A stretch of 45,988 nt of DNA from positions 1 through 45,988 of the forward strand of contig JAFGMV010000091.1 in NCBI GenBank assembly GCA_016927315.1. The letters are read 5' to 3'. Made by a program: the position numbers and the translations under genes. The number at the start of each line of letters is the position of its first letter. The first letter of the stretch is position 1. Of this stretch, positions 26,688 through 34,126 are shown in pieces. The stretch comes from Anaerolineales bacterium (lineage in GTDB: Bacteria > Chloroflexota > Anaerolineae > Anaerolineales > Villigracilaceae). Under the pieces are notes generated by a model. That model worked only from the letters and a program-made list of their open reading frames with translations, was not told where the DNA came from and did no database searches.

Positions 26688-27324
26688 TCTGATCTCTCCA
26701 ATTAGGTCATGTCCTCTGCTGGTAATTCCAGGTCGGCCGCGGCCAGGTTCTGTGCCTGGAGACCCGGGTTGAAGGACATGGGAAAGGGATACCGCAAAAA
26801 CGCTGGAGCGAGTATACCGGAAAAACCATGCTGGTAAAGGCCGCTGTCATCACGAAGATCTCCAAAAATTAAGGACCTGTATTGTAAAGGCCTCTTCCAA
26901 TAGGATCACCGGCAGCAGCAAAGCATATTAATTGACAAGCGAAGGCAGCGGATTTTTGCTTACCCAGTAACTGACCGGTATTCGAATAAAGAAAAATGAG
27001 CGCCAAAATCCATGACCCAGAAGAAACTTGACGATCCATAGAGACTACTATAGCTTAATTCAGCCCCCGCTGCGACAAAATACCCGCTCACCGCACGTTT
27101 TTGGTCCTGCCGCTGCTTCCCCTGTAGCAAACTGCAATGCTGCCAGACACTCTGGTCAGGTCACCGGGGCTGCCAGGGATGCAGTCTTGCGCGTCCGAAA
27201 AGCCAGCTACAGCAATAGAACCACAAATCAAACATCCCCATAAAGCCGCTACGACCGGGAATAGAACAAACCCTACAATCTTTATGTGCACCCGCTTGTC
27301 AGCAGATGGCTTATAAAGTGCACT
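26688..27324. other. 637-base gap without a recognised gene
   Basis: Short open frames exist on both strands (about 67-71 codons at 27028 and 27088) but have no ribosome site and no recognisable protein pattern. One promoter-like pair, TTGACG and TATAGC with a 15-base spacer at 27028-27054 on the plus strand, has no gene downstream. I see no terminator, tRNA or repeat I can support. Confidence 0.5.
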
Positions 27325-27882
27325 TCATGCCGGAACTGCGGCATGCTGGCTTGCAAAGTCATAACCCCTGCGCAGGGCTTCTCCGTTGAGGGATAGCAAA
27401 TGCTGGTGCTTGGCCGGCAGGTGTTCTGACAGGGCTTTCTCGACAGAGTCCAGCGTCACGACCGGGAAATGTGCAAGCAGTGCCCCCACCACAACCATGT
27501 TCAGCATCTTGCTGCTGCCAAGCTCATCAGCAATGTCGTTGGCCGGAATCAAAACCAGAGTAACATCACTGCGCTCAGGAATGCGATCCACCATCGACTG
27601 GTTAACGATCAGCACACCGCCTGGCTGTACCAATTTCTCATATTTATTCAGTGAAGGCAGGTTCAATGCGATTACAGCAGTTGGTTTCTTAACCAATGGG
27701 GAACCGATCTCTTCATCTGCAATGACGACTGTGCAGTTCGCCGTACCGCCGCGCATCTCAGGACCGTAGGAAGGGATCCAGGTGACTTCCAAACCCTGGT
27801 GCAAGGCTGCATATGTCAGCACCTGTCCGGCAAACAAGACGCCTTGTCCGCCAAAACCTGCCACAATGACTTCTTTTTGCAT
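27325..27882 (-). CDS. 2-oxoacid:ferredoxin oxidoreductase, gamma subunit
   Basis: The 185-residue product matches the gamma (PorG/KorC/VorA-type) subunit: VAGFGGQGVLFAGQVLTYAA near residues 7-26, SYGPEMRGGTANCTVVI near 39-55, and ALNLPSLNKYEKLVQPGGVLIVN. In the complex this subunit covers the coenzyme A side of the thiamine diphosphate centre. It is the last gene of the four-gene minus-strand unit, 114 bases after the beta gene, a larger gap than the other junctions and filled by an inverted repeat. Which oxoacid is used (2-oxoglutarate, branched-chain or other) is not fixed by this subunit. Confidence 0.92.
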   Translation of the reverse strand: MQKEVIVAGFGGQGVLFAGQVLTYAALHQGLEVTWIPSYGPEMRGGTANCTVVIADEEIGSPLVKKPTAVIALNLPSLNKYEKLVQPGGVLIVNQSMVDRIPERSDVTLVLIPANDIADELGSSKMLNMVVVGALLAHFPVVTLDSVEKALSEHLPAKHQHLLSLNGEALRRGYDFASQHAAVPA

Positions 27883-27894
27883 TTTACCTCCAGG

Positions 27895-27992
27895 GAATAG
27901 AAAAATAGAGACCAGGGATTAGGGATTTGTATGTTGTGCGTTGTCCATAGCCAGTTTACCCATAACCATTCCCTACTCAATACTTTCTATTC
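27895..27992. repeat. imperfect inverted repeat between beta and gamma oxidoreductase genes
   Basis: The arm starting GAATAGAAA and ending AGGGA (27895-27919) faces an inverted counterpart TCCCTACTCAATACTTTCTATTC (27970-27992 in part), with AGGGATTAGGGA between. Together they fill the 114-base gap. It resembles the small AGGGA-rich intergenic repeats found in several bacterial phyla and could form a processing or attenuating stem in the operon message. Confidence 0.45.
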
Positions 27993-27996
27993 TTCT

Positions 27997-28776
27997 CTAA
28001 ATCTTCAACACCGCGACCGCCGGGGAGACCTTGTAATCACCCAGAGGATAAACTGGTATCATCTGTTCCGCGACAAAGTCGAGGGCCTTAACCGGGGTCA
28101 TACCCCAATTGGTGGGGCAGGTCGAGAGCAGTTCTACCAGGGAGAAACCCAGGCCCTGCACCTGCGTCTCAAAGGCAATCCGGACAGCCTTCTTGGCTTT
28201 GCGGATATTGGCAGGATCATGCATCGAGCGCCGGACGACGTAACTGGCGCCATCCAGGGTGGCCAATAACTCAGCCACTTTAATCGGGTACCCCTGTGTA
28301 CTCACTTCCCGGCCGGCCGGGGAGGAGCTGGTCTTCTGGCCTGGTAGTGTCGTCGGGGCCATCTGGCCGCCTGTCATGCCGAAATTGGCATTATTGATAA
28401 AGATCACAGTCAGTTGCTCGCCCCGCGCCGCCGCGGCAACGATCTCGCCCATGCCGATCGAAGCCAGGTCGCCGTCACCCTGGTAGGTGAACACCACCCT
28501 GTCAGGCAAAACACGTTTGATGCCGGTGGCCATGGCCGGCGCCCGCCCATGGGGGGCCTCCACAAAATCCGTATTGAAGTAGTTATAGGCGAACACCGAG
28601 CACCCCACCGGTGCAACCCCGATGGTCTTCTCGATCACCCCCATTTCCTCCAGTACTTCCGCCACCAGGCGGTGTGCGATTCCGTGGGTACAACCGGGAC
28701 AATAATGCGTGGGCGTCTCGGTAAAAGCGGTCGGGCGTGTGTAAATCAGTTTGTCAGTACTCGTCGTCATTACCAT
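27997..28776 (-). CDS. 2-oxoacid:ferredoxin oxidoreductase, beta subunit (thiamine diphosphate-binding)
   Basis: A 259-residue beta subunit. CPGCTHG at about residues 26-32 and Cys59 are cysteines typical of the family. The thiamine diphosphate motif runs from GDGD at 100-103 to INN at 127-129. [15 protein letters not shown] near 129-143 is a strongly conserved segment. The subunit binds thiamine diphosphate and does the decarboxylation step. AGAGG lies six bases before the first ATG; a second ATG two codons later is possible. It follows the alpha gene by 16 bases. Confidence 0.94.
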   Translation of the reverse strand: MVMTTSTDKLIYTRPTAFTETPTHYCPGCTHGIAHRLVAEVLEEMGVIEKTIGVAPVGCSVFAYNYFNTDFVEAPHGRAPAMATGIKRVLPDRVVFTYQGDGDLASIGMGEIVAAAARGEQLTVIFINNANFGMTGGQMAPTTLPGQKTSSSPAGREVSTQGYPIKVAELLATLDGASYVVRRSMHDPANIRKAKKAVRIAFETQVQGLGFSLVELLSTCPTNWGMTPVKALDFVAEQMIPVYPLGDYKVSPAVAVLKI

Positions 28777-28792
28777 ACCTTACCTCTCTTAC

Positions 28793-29923
28793 TTACCCTG
28801 CCGGGGTAAGCGCTGACATGCGCTTGAACCACTCCTGCCGTGGATCCCTGTCCACACTCAGGATGTCACTGGATAAGCGTTCGATCTCAGCCAAGATATC
28901 CTCAGGCAGCGGTACAACCCCTCCGGGACGGCCGTAAAATTCAATCGGGACACGCCCGCGGATGGCAACCTGCACATCATCGAGCATCTGCCCGGTATTC
29001 ATCTCAACCACCAGGAAACCTCTGGTCCTGGGAACCAGTTCTCTGACAGCGTCAAAAGGGAAGGGGCTGACGGTAACCGGTCGAAACAACCCCACTTTGA
29101 TACCTTTCGCCCGTGCAGCCCGGACGGCAGACAGGGCTACTCGCCCTGCTGTGCCGAAACCGATGACAACAAATTCTGCATCCTCCAGGAAATAATCCTT
29201 ATAACGGACTTCATTGGCCTGGATGATATTCCAGCGTTTCAACAATCTAAGATTGGTCTTTTCTTCTTCAATGGGATCGAGATAGATGGAGGTCAGGAAG
29301 CGTCTTTCGCCGTTCGGGTGCTGGTCACGCCCACGCGTGGCCCAATCCCAATCCCTGCGCCTGACCTTCTGCATGGGCGGCATCTCGACCGGTTCCATCA
29401 TCTGCCCGATGGAGCCATCCAGGATCAGCATGACAATCGTACGATACTTTTCGGCCAGGTCGAATGACAGCACCATCAGGTCGACCGCCTCCTGGATCGA
29501 GGCTGGTGCCAGTACGATCTGGCGATAATCCCCATGGCCGCCGCCGTGGACTGCCTGTTTGTAGTCCCCCTGGGCAGGGGCGATATTCCCCAGACCGGGT
29601 CCGCCGCGCATGACATTGACCAGCACCGCCGGCACTTCCGTACCAGCAATATACGACAGCCCTTCGAGCATCAGGCTGACGCCCGGGCTGGAAGAGGTCG
29701 ACATGACCCGCACACCCGTGCAGGCGGCGCCATAGACCATATTGATGGCGCCCAGTTCACTCTCCGCCTGGACAAAAACACGCCCCAGCTCCGGCATTCG
29801 GCGTGAGAGATACTCCAGGACTTCTGTCTGCGGGGTGATCGGGTAACCGAAATAGGCTTCCAACCCGGCCCGGACAGCCGCTTCGGCAATAGCGTTGTTT
29901 CCTTTCCATAGTTCGCGTGTCAT
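28793..29923 (-). CDS. 2-oxoacid:ferredoxin oxidoreductase, alpha subunit (KorA/VorB type)
   Basis: A 376-residue alpha subunit without the fused gamma domain. Features are [27 protein letters not shown] at the start, [27 protein letters not shown] near 87-113 and [37 protein letters not shown] near 255-291. [10 protein letters not shown] is typical of 2-oxoglutarate and branched-chain 2-oxoacid enzymes rather than pyruvate ones. With the other three subunits it oxidises a 2-oxoacid to the acyl-CoA and reduces ferredoxin, a core reaction of anaerobes. AGGAGG precedes the ATG, one base after the ferredoxin gene stop. Confidence 0.93.
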   Translation of the reverse strand: MTRELWKGNNAIAEAAVRAGLEAYFGYPITPQTEVLEYLSRRMPELGRVFVQAESELGAINMVYGAACTGVRVMSTSSSPGVSLMLEGLSYIAGTEVPAVLVNVMRGGPGLGNIAPAQGDYKQAVHGGGHGDYRQIVLAPASIQEAVDLMVLSFDLAEKYRTIVMLILDGSIGQMMEPVEMPPMQKVRRRDWDWATRGRDQHPNGERRFLTSIYLDPIEEEKTNLRLLKRWNIIQANEVRYKDYFLEDAEFVVIGFGTAGRVALSAVRAARAKGIKVGLFRPVTVSPFPFDAVRELVPRTRGFLVVEMNTGQMLDDVQVAIRGRVPIEFYGRPGGVVPLPEDILAEIERLSSDILSVDRDPRQEWFKRMSALTPAG

Positions 29924-29924
29924 C

Positions 29925-30167
29925 TCAACCTCCTGACACCAGGGCTTTGGTTACTTCACGATAGACCGTGATGGCGGCATCCGGGCACACCAGGGCACAA
30001 ATCCCGCAGCCTGTACAGCCTTCTTCGTAGATATGGGCCGGATGATACCCGCGCGGGGTCAGGCGTTCCATATCCAACTCCAGCACCTGGGGAGGACAGA
30101 CGCTGAGGCAAAGTTCACAACCTTTACAATACAGGTCGTTTACTTCAATCCAGCCTTTTGCCGGCAT
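29925..30167 (-). CDS. 2-oxoacid:ferredoxin oxidoreductase, delta subunit (2x[4Fe-4S] ferredoxin)
   Basis: An 80-residue ferredoxin-type subunit with two complete cluster motifs: cysteines at 14, 17, 20 and 24, and at 51, 54, 57 and 61. It passes electrons from the thiamine centre to external ferredoxin. It is the first gene of the unit, with a very strong AAGGAGG site before the ATG. A palindromic operator-like site lies about 240 bases upstream. A separate delta subunit first in the operon is common for KorDABC/VorDABC sets. Confidence 0.94.
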   Translation of the reverse strand: MPAKGWIEVNDLYCKGCELCLSVCPPQVLELDMERLTPRGYHPAHIYEEGCTGCGICALVCPDAAITVYREVTKALVSGG

Positions 30168-30353
30168 TCAACCTCCTTATGAGTGATCGTCCTTCCGAGC
30201 AGCCGCCTGGGTGAACCTGCTGGTGAGAGTCTCCGCCAGTAGGGCAGGCAGCCTCTGCGCTACCCAACGCTGTATCGACATCGTCAAGAGCACAAACTGC
30301 TCAGGGTGACATTGAATTATTAATTTGCGGCATTGTAACTACATTGTTGCGCC

Positions 30354-30433
30354 TTTGTCAGGCCAATCCAAGTACCAGGTGTCATCATTGGGATACTGAC
30401 AAAGATAATTTGTCTGACAAATATCCAGACAAT
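30354..30433. promoter_or_regulatory. operator-like palindrome and half-sites upstream of the oxidoreductase operon
   Basis: ATTTGTCTGACAAAT at 30408-30422 is a perfect 7-bp inverted repeat about a single T. Half-sites of the same sequence flank it: TTTGTCA at 30354-30360 and CTGACAAA at 30396-30403, with a weaker CAGACAAT at 30426. Within the palindrome TTGTCNGACAA fits the TNGTNNNACNA pattern of FadR-subgroup GntR regulators. The regulator is not encoded in the window. Confidence 0.5.
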
Positions 30434-30434
30434 T

Positions 30435-30536
30435 TCAATTAAAAAACATACGGCGCACCTGCGGAGGTGCGCCGTACAAGACAACTTCGCCAATATGGAG
30501 CCAGGGAAACAACAACCGGTAAAAAAATCTCATCAT
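30435..30536 (-). CDS. possible 33-residue small protein overlapping a terminator hairpin
   Basis: A 33-codon frame on the minus strand begins with two ATG codons and ends just past the T-run of the hairpin at 30441-30476. The product would start MMRFFYRLLFPWLH and contains APPQVRR. A promoter-like sequence lies just upstream at 30562-30589. There is no clear Shine-Dalgarno sequence. It may be a real micro-protein or only the accidental reading of a short terminated RNA. Confidence 0.25.
   Translation of the reverse strand: MMRFFYRLLFPWLHIGEVVLYGAPPQVRRMFFN
30441..30476 (-). terminator. rho-independent terminator, minus strand
   Basis: TACGGCGCACCT and AGGTGCGCCGTA form a perfect 12-bp stem with a four-base loop. 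On the minus strand the hairpin is followed by TGTTTTTT. It is 520 bases past the stop of the sugar-binding lipoprotein gene, so it ends either that operon or a short local transcript starting near 30555. Confidence 0.85.
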
Positions 30537-30561
30537 ATGCCCGACTTGGTGAATAGGCCTT

Positions 30562-30589
30562 TCTATATTGATTGTAGCACGATGATCAA
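30562..30589 (-). promoter_or_regulatory. promoter-like sequence in front of a short terminated transcript
   Basis: On the minus strand TTGATC (30584-30589) and TATAGA (30562-30567) are 16 bases apart. Transcription from about 30555 to the terminator at 30441 would give an RNA of about 115 bases. Confidence 0.4.
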
Positions 30590-30995
30590 GTCGAATCCAT
30601 AACAGGAAGCTTAAATTTGCCTTACAACTTCCCGACTATTTAATTTCTTCCCCATACAGACAGCACACAGCTCCAACTGCACTACTAGCGGATCGTTTTG
30701 AGTACCTGGCTGCCTGTCCAAACAAACGAAAACAGGAAGCGGCCAGGTTTTCCCTGACAGGTACATACCGGATTTACCTGGAATGTATGCAAAAATAATG
30801 GATACGTATGAAAGAAAGCAAGAGAAGAACCATTGCAGCGAAATCCCTACGCCTGGTGAGCCCTACAGATCCGGCCACACCGCAGGAGCGGGGTTAGTCC
30901 GAAAGTCCCAGTACCGAAAAGTGTGCATCCTGCATGGGGAGCGCCATTTGTGTGTGGCCTACCATGGCTGGAAAAACAAACTGCCGCGTCCCCCA
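30590..30995. other. gap without a recognised gene, containing intergenic repeat copy C
   Basis: This stretch lies downstream of the binding-lipoprotein gene. It holds AAGCGGCCAGGTT (30737-30749) and TGACAGGTA (30755-30763), the same pair seen at 13441-13471, and a facing ACCTGGCTGCCTGTC at about 30704-30718. A 74-codon plus-strand frame at 30783 has no ribosome site and no familiar features. No transporter gene is present, although the upstream operon would be expected to carry one. Confidence 0.45.
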
Positions 30996-32135
30996 TCAGG
31001 GAACTGAGGTTGGAGTAGAAGCCCATTCATAGGAGGGGGCAGGGCGCTTGCAATGATAAAAATCTCCATAGTCTGATTTTCGTGAAAGTGCATCACAGTT
31101 TGGCATGTGGTCCCAATCGAAGGCCCCCTCGTGTACCGGAATCCATTTGGGAAGCACCTCGCCATTGAGAACCATCAAGGCCGTTTCATATACTTGCGGA
31201 GCAATCAGCGGGGTATACTCCACCGTGGCGTTCAGTTCACTCGCCAGCATGACTTCCAATGCTTGATCTGTAGCATCAATCGATACAATTTTGATATCCA
31301 CCCCCGGCTGCAATCCTGCGCTTTTTATAGCTTCGATCGCGCCCAGGGCCATATCGTCATTTTGGGCGTAGAGACCCTGGATTTCAAGATTTCCTTCCAG
31401 CATAGTCTCCATAACCTGTTTCCCCCCAGCAAAGGTCCAATTCGCCACCTCTGACTGCAATATTTCAATGCCGCTGCCCTGGATGGCTTCACGAAAGCCA
31501 TTGCCTCTGTCCCTGGCTGCAGATGAGGTTGTATCCCCAACCAGTTCGACAATGTATCTATTCTTGCTGCTCTCCAGCAATGCAACCATCAGGCGCCCGG
31601 CCTGACGCCCTTCCTCGACAAAGTTCGAACCGACGTAGGTGACATACAGGTCTTCCGATACATCAATGCGGTGCTCCGTAAGTATGACGATTTTCCCGGC
31701 AGTTTTTGCTTCTCGCAGTTCTTCATCCCATCCGGATGACGTCAGCGCAGCGAGAACAATCACGTTTACTTCCTCATCAGCAATGAATTGACGGATACTA
31801 TCGTGCTGGATGCGAACAGTATCTGGCAATGCTGAATCGTAGAGCTTCAGGGTGAGACCGAAATCTTCGGCTGTTTCCCTAAAAGAGGCTTTGTTCGCCG
31901 CCCGCCAGCCGCCTTCTGAACCAGTCTGGATCAAGCCAACGACCATATCTGCATAAGTGCAGTTGGGCGCGCAGCCAAAGCGGGGCGCAGGTGTAACCGT
32001 TGTGGTAAGTGTGGGAATCCTGGTTGGCGCAGCAGGTGGTATTCGAGTGGGTGTAGGTGTTGGTTCGGATGCAGACAGCGCACAGCCGGACAAGATTAAA
32101 ATGATCACTATGGCTATCAGAAAGCGGGTCTTCAT
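30996..32135 (-). CDS. sugar-binding lipoprotein, RbsB/YtfQ-like (periplasmic binding protein type 1)
   Basis: A 379-residue lipoprotein from the second ATG, which is nine bases past GAGGAG; the first ATG, two codons earlier, is too close to that site. The lipobox is LILSGC near residue 17, followed by a Pro/Thr-rich linker to about 52. The mature domain has the type 1 sugar-binding pattern: VVGLIQTGSEGGWRAAN, LYDSALPDTVRIQHDSIRQFIADEEVNVIVLAA and YAQNDDMALGAIEAIKSAG. YtfQ-like proteins bind galactofuranose or related sugars. It follows the ROK kinase and DeoC genes in one unit. No ABC ATPase or permease follows, so its transporter is elsewhere or it has a sensing role. Confidence 0.87.
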   Translation of the reverse strand: MKTRFLIAIVIILILSGCALSASEPTPTPTRIPPAAPTRIPTLTTTVTPAPRFGCAPNCTYADMVVGLIQTGSEGGWRAANKASFRETAEDFGLTLKLYDSALPDTVRIQHDSIRQFIADEEVNVIVLAALTSSGWDEELREAKTAGKIVILTEHRIDVSEDLYVTYVGSNFVEEGRQAGRLMVALLESSKNRYIVELVGDTTSSAARDRGNGFREAIQGSGIEILQSEVANWTFAGGKQVMETMLEGNLEIQGLYAQNDDMALGAIEAIKSAGLQPGVDIKIVSIDATDQALEVMLASELNATVEYTPLIAPQVYETALMVLNGEVLPKWIPVHEGAFDWDHMPNCDALSRKSDYGDFYHCKRPAPSYEWASTPTSVP

Positions 32136-32148
32136 TGGCATTCTCTCC

Positions 32149-33114
32149 TCAGGAACGGAACTGATAGCGATGGTCCCGGTAAAGAAAAGCAGCCCCGATC
32201 ATGGGTGCAACTTCACCTAATTCGGCAGTCGTGATCTCGACCAGGTCAGCCACATTGGAATAACTGCGTTCTTTGACAAACGCCCTGACGGGATCCGCGA
32301 TCAGATCCTCGACACTGCCCAACCCGCCGCTCAGGATCACTTTTTCCGGGCCAAACAAGTGGATCAGGTTAACGATCCCCATCCCCAGATAAGAAACCGC
32401 CTCATCGAGGACTTGCTGCGCCCCTTGACGCCCTTCACCGGCGGCTTTCAGGATATCCTGGGTGGTAAGTCCTTTCCGGGGATCCTGGACCACCCCGTCA
32501 ATATCTTCAATCAATTCGCGACCGCGTTTCTGGATGGCAGTACCGGAGGCATAGGCCTCCAGGCAGCCTCTGTTACCGCAGCTGCAGGGACGGCCATCGA
32601 GCTCGACCAGGGAGTGTCCCACTTCACCGACATATTTCAAACCGCCCAGGTACAACTGTTGATCAATGACCAGACCACAACCAATACCCGTGCCAATTGT
32701 CAGGCAGGCGATATTCCGGCAGCCGACCCCGGCCCCGAACAAGAACTCGGCCCACACGGCTGCATGGGTATCCTGCCCAAGCGCGATCGGGATTGCGAAC
32801 TCCCTGCGAATAATTTCCGTAAAGGGCGCTTCCCGCCAGTCGAGATTGGGGGCATAGAGCACCAGCCCGGCCTGTGAATTCACAGTACCCGGAACACCAA
32901 ACCCCATACTTTTGAGGTCAGTTATTTCCATGCCAGCCTGGTCAAGTACTGTCCTGACCTGCCGGACAACGCGGTCTGCGATCACCTCATATCCGGTTTC
33001 GGACCCGGTTAGGATGGTCGTCATTGCTTTAATCTGCCCCCTGGCGTCGATCAAACCCGTATTGATCTTGGTTCCCCCGATGTCAACACCGATCGAATAG
33101 GTTTCATTCATCAT
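32149..33114 (-). CDS. ROK-family sugar kinase
   Basis: A 321-residue kinase from the ATG at 33114 with GGAGG six bases upstream; a longer reading to 33174 would start inside the DeoC gene. IGVDIGGTKINTGLID is the ATP phosphate loop at about residues 8-23, LTIGTGIGCGLVID the second loop, and CSCGNRGCLEAYASG the ROK zinc site with three cysteines. GEVGHSLVE holds the substrate histidine/glutamate. Typical substrates are glucose, N-acetylglucosamine, N-acetylmannosamine or allose. No HTH domain is present, so it is a kinase and not a repressor. Operon with DeoC and the binding lipoprotein. Confidence 0.92.
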   Translation of the reverse strand: MMNETYSIGVDIGGTKINTGLIDARGQIKAMTTILTGSETGYEVIADRVVRQVRTVLDQAGMEITDLKSMGFGVPGTVNSQAGLVLYAPNLDWREAPFTEIIRREFAIPIALGQDTHAAVWAEFLFGAGVGCRNIACLTIGTGIGCGLVIDQQLYLGGLKYVGEVGHSLVELDGRPCSCGNRGCLEAYASGTAIQKRGRELIEDIDGVVQDPRKGLTTQDILKAAGEGRQGAQQVLDEAVSYLGMGIVNLIHLFGPEKVILSGGLGSVEDLIADPVRAFVKERSYSNVADLVEITTAELGEVAPMIGAAFLYRDHRYQFRS

Positions 33115-33128
33115 TGCGAACCTCCAGA

Positions 33129-33818
33129 TCAATACCCTGATGATCGGCCCTCGCCGGAGGACTGCTGGCTGCATATCTTGGGGACAGAGGGGTAATTCAC
33201 ACCCAACCGCTGGCAGCCAATTTCCAGGAACATCTGTGCCCGGTCGTAATCCCGTATACCGCCTGAAGCCTTGACCTTGATTTTCCCATCGGAAGCCTGC
33301 AGCATGGCAGTCACAGCCTCAACAGTTGCCCCTTCACCATTGAAACCGGTTGATGTCTTGACATAGTCTGCACCGACAACTGCTGCAACCCTGGTAGCCT
33401 GCCTGATCTCATCCACTGTAAGCACAGCCGTTTCAAGGATAACTTTCAACAAGACCCCGGACAGGCTGGTGACCGCATGTACTGCGGCAATGTCTTCTTC
33501 AACCTTCTCCCAATACCCCGACCGGATGCAGCCGTAGTTGACGACCATATCGATCTCCGACACCCCGAGCTGGAGATAACACTCCGCTTCTGCTTTCTTT
33601 ACCTGCGGTGTAGCTGCGCCATGTGGAAAGTTCAACACACATCCCACTACCGTCTGGATACCCTGGCAGTATCTTGAAGCCAGTTCGATGTCACACGGCC
33701 TGACACAGAAGCTCCTGACATCGTAACCCAATATTTTTTCGAACTCCACCCGGACTTCGCCTTCCGACAGCTCCGGTTTAAGGAAGGCAACATCAAGGTA
33801 GCGGTTAATCATTGACAT
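33129..33818 (-). CDS. deoC: deoxyribose-phosphate aldolase-like protein (DeoC family)
   Basis: A 229-residue class I aldolase. DeoC splits 2-deoxyribose-5-phosphate into glyceraldehyde-3-phosphate and acetaldehyde. The Schiff-base lysine is K154 in YVKTSTGF, the second active-site lysine K183 in KASGGI, and the acid D90 in SEIDMVV. The usual glycine/serine phosphate-binding loop near the end (GTSSG or similar) is replaced by GVNYPSVPKI, and the C-terminus is a short SSGEGRSS tail, so the natural substrate may differ. GAGGAG precedes the ATG. It is first in the operon, 14 bases before the ROK kinase gene. Confidence 0.88.
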   Translation of the reverse strand: MSMINRYLDVAFLKPELSEGEVRVEFEKILGYDVRSFCVRPCDIELASRYCQGIQTVVGCVLNFPHGAATPQVKKAEAECYLQLGVSEIDMVVNYGCIRSGYWEKVEEDIAAVHAVTSLSGVLLKVILETAVLTVDEIRQATRVAAVVGADYVKTSTGFNGEGATVEAVTAMLQASDGKIKVKASGGIRDYDRAQMFLEIGCQRLGVNYPSVPKICSQQSSGEGRSSGY

Positions 33819-34126
33819 ACCACTGCTCCTCTGTTTTTTTGATACTCAGCCACAATCGAAATCGCCTATCAGCGCACTTACCTGCTAACATTCTAAGCGA
33901 ATATGTCTATACCGTCTATCAATAAAATGCATGACCCTGGAAAAGAACAGGCAGTCTGAGAGCTTCACCTGCTGTACTCATCCTGTACCAAACCTTCCTG
34001 GTACTCTCTTCAGTTCCGGCTGCCTCGCGGCCGAAAACCCATTTCCTTTTCTCCCAAAATGGTAAAATCAGACCAGTAGTATCACTTTTGCCAATCTCTC
34101 GTTACTCATACAAACCGGAGGTCCCT
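33819..34126. other. divergent intergenic region with inverted copy B of the intergenic repeat
   Basis: This region separates the minus-strand deoC operon from the plus-strand thiolase gene. CTGTACTCATCCTGTAC at 33972-33988 is, on the opposite strand, GTACAGGATGAGTACAG, one base different from 13478-13494. The neighbouring sequence to 34024 also lines up loosely with copy A. TAAAAT near 34061 could be a -10 element for the thiolase gene, with no clear -35. Confidence 0.45.

Noticed and set aside
27028..27054. Promoter-like TTGACG and TATAGC on the plus strand
   Set aside because: The 15-base spacer is short and no gene on that strand follows within 1 kb.
27088..27291. 67-codon minus-strand frame with a hydrophobic start
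   Set aside because: It needs a GTG start with no ribosome site, and the rest does not look like a mature protein; probably chance.
30783..31007. 74-codon plus-strand frame reaching into the binding-lipoprotein gene
   Set aside because: No ribosome site, overlaps a well-supported gene on the other strand, and resembles no family I know.
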